Program-made: the position numbers and the translations under genes | Notes under the pieces: model-generated | What the model was told of the DNA's origin: nothing | Database searches by the model: none | What the model saw: only the letters and a program-made list of their open reading frames with translations | From: Gammaproteobacteria bacterium | GTDB taxonomy: Bacteria; Pseudomonadota; Gammaproteobacteria; UBA6429; Thiohalophilaceae | NCBI GenBank assembly: GCA_003233255.1 | Contig: QILH01000120.1 | Span: 1 to 11,320, forward strand | Direction: 5' to 3' | Length of the DNA stretch: 11,320 nt | In this document: positions 9,401-11,320 of the stretch, one piece after another | Layout of the letters: each line of letters opens with the position of its first letter | Position numbering within the stretch: the stretch's first letter is position 1

Positions 9401-9631
9401 CTGGGTAATGACCTCAAGTTCCTGCGCAAGCATACCCGCTCCGTATAACTCGACCATTTGCAACGTGCCGTAGACCTGATGCAAGTAGTTTAAGCAAAAT
9501 CGCAATTGCGACTCATCATCCGGCGTTTCGACAAAGGCCTCGAGTGCCTTACGTGCGTTATCCATGGTCGCATCAATTTCAGATTTGACCCAGCTAAGTG
9601 TATGACCGTCAATTCGGCTTACATCTGACAT
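3431..9631 (-). CDS. chpA: Hybrid chemotaxis histidine kinase ChpA (multi-HPt CheA with receiver)
   Basis: ChpA is the kinase core of the Pil-Chp system controlling type IV pili; it autophosphorylates on HPt histidines and passes phosphate to its own receiver and to PilG/PilH-type regulators. Domain order over 2066 residues: a FimL-like N-terminal region of about 560 residues with an HPt-like segment (His51 in LHQVYGTLQMVE) and two degenerate HPt-like segments (Leu353 and Asp482 in the acceptor position); three canonical HPt domains with His764, His1072 and His1260, each in HTLKG; the P3 dimerisation region (about 1455-1600); the ATPase domain with N-box HMLRNAIAHG (1644-1653), G1 RDDGAGVD (1687-1694), GFST (1727-1730) and G2 SGRGVGMD (1738-1745); a CheW-like domain (about 1775-1920); and a receiver (about 1945-2062) with DD1951-1952, phospho-acceptor Asp1995, Thr2025 and Lys2047. 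Acidic low-complexity linkers separate the HPts (about 565-715, 865-1020, 1160-1215). Pseudomonas ChpA is longer, with more HPts. The ATG directly follows the pilK stop. Confidence 0.95.
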   Translation of the reverse strand: MSDVSRIDGHTLSWVKSEIDATMDNARKALEAFVETPDDESQLRFCLNYLHQVYGTLQMVELYGAGMLAQELEVITQALIDNQINNRNDAFEAMMRGMMQLPDYLEKLQSGQADYPIILLPLLNDLRAARSAAFLSESALFSPNLEIDAPTPAESSNDSIGSLISRFRHVYHLGLLDWFRGSDLKMGINRIGAVIDRLRPSANDPDTSRVLWAASGVAEGLRDRGIESSVAVKQLMGQVDRQFKRIIDEGEFALTNNPPKDLLKNLLYYVATSNSKGERVNEIKTAFDLAELMPDTETLERARADLSAPNAALMKTVSSVLLEDLTQVKDNLDVFVRSDERDPSVLTNLCSKLVQMGDTLDMLGFGAQRMVLQDQIKVMQAMANAEHDIEESALMDVAGALLSIEGALNEPTSAHAEEELSEEFSSEDSIIHQFADPEQRKLVKRVVDEVKVDLTHIKESFNDYTRMPKNIDVLKEVPNLLDRIRGSLSMLTLNRSADILKYTSRYVLNSIIAQSARPEQHTLDLLADTISSVEYYLESLTESWGHPSAILDVAERSLNELGVLIPEEAIEPEAVALDDGIEESEHTLVDLTAPDFENDLTREDIPMPDVGSESTLVLDMDSTEPEINISEMELEPDTELSGEFSLEGYDEAAAAIAPESTSNDVQEPYATQEPHIEGDITQGFNLPAVEAEDTRAKPAPKPVTHNAPARSAPTSLADELDDEIVEIFLEEAEEEQSNISRLLPRWQNNPADEEALKDLRRSFHTLKGSGRLVGANDVGEFAWAYENMLNRIIDRTIEPSAEIYDLLEQARESLPGLLNLFRQGDKPGQKTYLLMEKADAISKGEVVHIDNLDREQLEATLTQTSDADVESTDDDSVTADGELEFEGDEPDFDLSLDDPDVEDSDEDLKIPPITDSDLTIKGDSLQLESPVDTELEVGDEVLALDGLENVTELNFGIADSSDQDTEVDLGQVEVPEEQSPKEPAEPLEIEGIELDLEDDDLALLNADGDAGIYEPSASSTAESSLLPSIDPVLLGIYRKEIGTHLTALRHYIDDWESNKDRTANPKLIRALHTLKGSSRTASVPQVAELCGFLEEHAKYLEENKFEVDNELVYLFEEAGGFIAETVDKLDLNEELPSNTELIKKTRELLDKTRYESPTMQIHMPETMQEILADDIDSLDENSEIPEQDVIVDDVVAQDEAQAMQAALAEAMSDSDYDEELLEIFLEEGVEILDESDHTLNEWIEEPDSPEHVKALQRQLHTLKGGARMAGVIEVGDLSHSIETMLTALVDKKIDVTDDMFKAIQKGQDDLVKMLELVRKQEHPVAANKLIAAINALAKSESYDASVLESTSNSIDEVTSIDASSMSDIAGLDVIDFDIDEQPETPGNGEKNTESNFSFDLAEEVETNLTSVVPAENGLTNVVQLGGTQFPAVEAETSAVVEATEKQKQAQQRAKGDLVRVRSDLLDNLVNFAGEVSIYRSRMEQQTNAFRYNLTELDDTVERFREQLRNFEIEAEAQIQYRTEESGSVQHDFDPLEFDRFTQMQTLSRGMLESLSDLNSLRSILSNLTRESETLLLQQSRVNTDLQEGLMRTRMVPISGQVPRMRRIVRQTAEELGKNVEFQIEGADNELDRTVLERIMSPIEHMLRNAIAHGIEMPEQRKEADKAKSGNIVLSFSREGSDVVISVRDDGAGVDLDAIRSKAIERGILKADADVRKEDLLDIILESGFSTADEITQISGRGVGMDVVNNEIKQLGGLLEIKTEKGVGTVFNINMPLSLSVTRALMITVSEETYAIPLLGVETVERVSREEIGRMQTDKSATYHWLENEYQYIHLGGAMGLSEVQMPAEDISHLPLLLVRSGEYRAAIHVDGLIGSREIVVKPVGPQLSTLRGISGATVMGDGNVVLILDLAVLIRLSSITHEEAFAETEHDITDDMVMPEEKRVPLVMVVDDSITVRKVTTRLLERNNFKTVSAKDGVDALAQLQDFTPDVMLLDVEMPRMDGFELATNIRNDDVINDLPIIMITSRTGQKHRDRAMNIGVNIYMGKPYSESELLENIDNLLGQRD

Positions 9632-10552
9632 TTATTCTTTAACCTCATCAATGCCAGGCCCATCTAAGTCTGTACGACGTTGGAAAGCCAATGTTGATTG
9701 ATAATCAATTTGTGATAATTCGGGATGACTCCAGCCAAACACCTCACCAGCGCCAAGCAGTAATATTCCACCCGGTTTTAGACGCGTTGCCAGTTGATCC
9801 AGAAGCTGGTTTCTTAATTCTCGTTTGAAGTAAATCAAAACATTCTGACAGAGAATGATATCCATCTGTCCGATAGGCTGTTGCGTTAACGCCAGTAAGT
9901 TTATTTGGGTAAAACAGACCTTTTGTCTTAATGATGGCCTGACCTGCACGTGCTCATCATCTACATTTTCAAGATAAGTCCGAGAAATTTCTTCAGGTAC
10001 ATTTTTAACCCTGCGTTGATGATAGATCGCATCACGTCCTGTTTGTAGCGCCGCGCGACTTACATCGGAAGCGGTGACACCATAGTAAAATTCAGGATGA
10101 TTTAAAAAATAATAATCCAGCAACATCGCCAGTGAATAAGGTTCTTCACCGGTTGCACATCCCACACTCCAGGCATGCACGGTATAAGGCTTCGATTTTG
10201 TTGCGGTTAGTTCCGAAAGATATTTATCGCGGATTAAATCAAGCGAATATTCATCACGATAAAAACGGGTTTCATGCACGGTAAGACGATCAACCAGCGT
10301 TTCCCATTCGACCTGTCCACTCGAACCATCCATGATCAGGTTAAAATAACTTTGATAATTATCAACCGCAACTTCTCGCATACGAGAGACTAAATTCATA
10401 ATTAAAAAGGTTCGACGTGATTCAGGTAAGGCAATGCCCGTTCGTATCTCAAGCAGTTCAACCCATTGTTGAAACAATACGTCGTCCATCTCTGGCACTT
10501 CTGAGTATTGCCAGGGCGTTTGACTGTGCACTTGTTCGCGTATCGCCACCAA
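9632..10552 (-). CDS. pilK: Chemoreceptor glutamate methyltransferase PilK (CheR family)
   Basis: PilK transfers methyl groups from S-adenosylmethionine to glutamates of the signalling domain of its receptor, PilJ in Pseudomonas. The 306-residue protein has an N-terminal helical CheR domain (about 23-90) and a C-terminal Rossmann methyltransferase domain. Visible motifs are VHETRFYRD (92-100), the CheR E-T-x-F-x-R block; the SAM-binding loop SVGCATGEEPYSLAM (129-143); the acidic residue Asp163 in TASDVS; and IILCQNVLIYF (232-242), matching the family I-x-x-C-R-N-V-x-I-Y-F with Gln in place of the usual Arg. The start is TTG at 10552 or the next codon GTG at 10549: an exceptionally long Shine-Dalgarno ends 5 nt before the TTG and 8 nt before the GTG. 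The first 22 residues precede the conserved domain. The gene sits 20 nt after pilJ and abuts chpA, exactly the Pseudomonas pilJ-pilK-chpA order, which supports the name beyond plain CheR. Confidence 0.93.
   Translation of the reverse strand: MVAIREQVHSQTPWQYSEVPEMDDVLFQQWVELLEIRTGIALPESRRTFLIMNLVSRMREVAVDNYQSYFNLIMDGSSGQVEWETLVDRLTVHETRFYRDEYSLDLIRDKYLSELTATKSKPYTVHAWSVGCATGEEPYSLAMLLDYYFLNHPEFYYGVTASDVSRAALQTGRDAIYHQRRVKNVPEEISRTYLENVDDEHVQVRPSLRQKVCFTQINLLALTQQPIGQMDIILCQNVLIYFKRELRNQLLDQLATRLKPGGILLLGAGEVFGWSHPELSQIDYQSTLAFQRRTDLDGPGIDEVKE
9643..9646 (-). promoter_or_regulatory. Likely ribosome binding site of chpA, inside the pilK 3' end
   Basis: On the - strand GAGG lies 11 nt before the chpA ATG, within the last codons of pilK (DEVKE then TAA). 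The spacing is on the long side. The TAA stop touches the ATG, so ribosomes finishing pilK may restart directly on chpA. Confidence 0.45.
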
Positions 10553-10574
10553 CGGTGATCACCTCTTTACCGTT
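10551..10574 (-). promoter_or_regulatory. Extended Shine-Dalgarno of pilK presented in a hairpin loop
   Basis: On the - strand TAAAGAGGTGATC matches 12 of 13 bases of the complement of the 16S rRNA 3' end (TAAGGAGGTGATC). It is flanked by the perfect 6-bp arms AACGGT (10574-10569) and ACCGTT (10556-10551), which leave a 12-nt loop AAAGAGGTGATC. The left arm begins in the pilJ stop codon and the right arm runs into the TTG start of pilK. GGTGATCACC within it is also a perfect 10-bp palindrome. This is a strong ribosome binding site. Whether the hairpin regulates it is inference. Confidence 0.6.
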
Positions 10575-11320
10575 AGCCCGGCAACTTAAAGCCTGCAACG
10601 GAACGACGTAACTCATTCGCTAATTCCGCCAGGTTACCAATCGATGCTGCTGTTTCATTGGTACCTGCCGAGGTTTGAGTTGTAATCTCCTGAATAACAT
10701 TCATGGTGTCAGAAATATTATTCGCCGCACTGGCCTGTTGTCTTGCTGAGTCGGAAATATTTCGAATCAAATCGGCCAGATGCTTGGATACAATTTCAAT
10801 CTGTTCCAACGCCTCACCCGCGTTTTGCGCTAACTGGGCACCCTTCACAACACCTGCGGTACTGGACTCCATCGAAGACACCGCTTCTTTGGTATCCGAC
10901 TGAATGCCTTTCACCAGTGCTTCAATTTGTTTGGTCGCATCACCTGAGCGTTCCGCCAGTCGTTGTACTTCGTCCGCTACCACCGCGAAGCCTCGTCCGG
11001 CTTCCCCGGCCATCGCTGCCTGAATCGCCGCGTTTAATGCCAGGATATTGGTTTGTTCGGCAATGTCGTTGATTAATTCAACGATGTCACCAATCTCCTG
11101 CGAAGATTCACCAAGACGTTTAATCCGTTTCGAGGTTTCCTGAATCTGCTCACGAATACTGTCCATACCATGAATAGTACGTTGCACCGCTTCGTTACCG
11201 CGTACCGCGATATCAACCGACTTGTTCGCTTCTTCGGCCAGCTCACCCGCGTGGCTGGAGACCGCTTCAATCGACACCGCCATTTCGTTAATCGCAGAAG
11301 ACGCGCCGGTAATCTGTTGC
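10573..11320 (-). CDS. pilJ: Methyl-accepting chemotaxis receptor PilJ, C-terminal signalling domain (5' end outside window)
   Basis: Only the last 248 residues are visible; the reading frame runs through the right window edge, so the sensory and membrane parts are missing, and an internal Met at 11283 is not the start. The fragment begins QQITGASSAINEMAVSIEAV, which is the adaptation helix of a methyl-accepting receptor. The highly conserved hairpin tip is EQTNILALNAAIQAAMAGEAGRGFAVVADEVQRLAERS. Its MAGEAGRG differs from the usual RAGEQGRG and is typical of PilJ. The C-terminus VAGFKLPG also matches PilJ; there is no CheR-docking pentapeptide. In Pseudomonas, PilJ sits in the inner membrane at the pole, signals to ChpA through PilI/ChpC, and is modified by PilK and ChpB, both encoded just downstream here. 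The stop codon is 20 nt before the pilK start and forms part of a predicted hairpin. Confidence 0.92.
   Translation of the reverse strand, partial: QQITGASSAINEMAVSIEAVSSHAGELAEEANKSVDIAVRGNEAVQRTIHGMDSIREQIQETSKRIKRLGESSQEIGDIVELINDIAEQTNILALNAAIQAAMAGEAGRGFAVVADEVQRLAERSGDATKQIEALVKGIQSDTKEAVSSMESSTAGVVKGAQLAQNAGEALEQIEIVSKHLADLIRNISDSARQQASAANNISDTMNVIQEITTQTSAGTNETAASIGNLAELANELRRSVAGFKLPG

Noticed and set aside
3431..9631. Possibility that chpA is a fusion artefact or contains a frameshift because of its size
   Set aside because: The frame is continuous, domain order matches the known ChpA family, and all kinase and receiver motifs are intact.
11073..11270. 65-codon - strand open frame overlapping pilJ in another frame
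   Set aside because: The pilJ frame carries an unmistakable receptor signalling domain through the same bases; the alternative product is Arg-rich with no motif.

Overview
The window looks like chromosomal DNA of a gammaproteobacterium of moderate GC, roughly the mid-40s per cent by eye. The case rests on a Pil-Chp type twitching chemosensory operon in the same order as in Pseudomonas aeruginosa (pilJ-pilK-chpA-chpB-chpC), plus MetF and RsmE proteins of proteobacterial type. The genus cannot be fixed from the sequence. No mobile elements, tRNA/rRNA genes, CRISPR arrays or phage genes were seen, and the window is almost fully coding.

Left part, + strand (1-1781): a likely intrinsic terminator of an unseen upstream gene is followed by metF (methylenetetrahydrofolate reductase) and rsmE (16S rRNA m3U1498 methyltransferase). 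RsmE converges on the chemosensory operon with only 31 bp between the two stop codons. An AT-rich inverted repeat lies across that junction.

Right part, - strand (11320 down to 1813): five genes read leftwards. They are the 3' end of pilJ (methyl-accepting receptor, open at the window edge), pilK (CheR-type receptor methyltransferase), chpA (a 2066-residue hybrid CheA kinase), chpB (CheB-type receptor methylesterase) and chpC (a CheW-like adaptor). They are tightly packed: pilK/chpA and chpB/chpC abut as TAA directly followed by ATG, and pilJ/pilK are 20 nt apart. In Pseudomonas, PilJ senses a signal at the pilus, PilK and ChpB add and remove methyl groups on it, ChpC and PilI couple receptors to ChpA, and ChpA phosphorylates response regulators that control type IV pilus extension and retraction. 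The expected pilG, pilH and pilI would lie beyond the right edge. No chpD or chpE follows chpC.

The most noteworthy points are the architecture of ChpA and the pilJ-pilK junction. ChpA has three canonical HPt domains, a fourth variant HPt near the N-terminus and two degenerate ones whose phospho-acceptor position is Leu or Asp, all separated by long acidic linkers. At the junction, a near-complete anti-16S Shine-Dalgarno sequence sits in the loop of a predicted mRNA hairpin, just before a TTG or GTG start. The system itself is a known one. I found no convincing wholly new system here.
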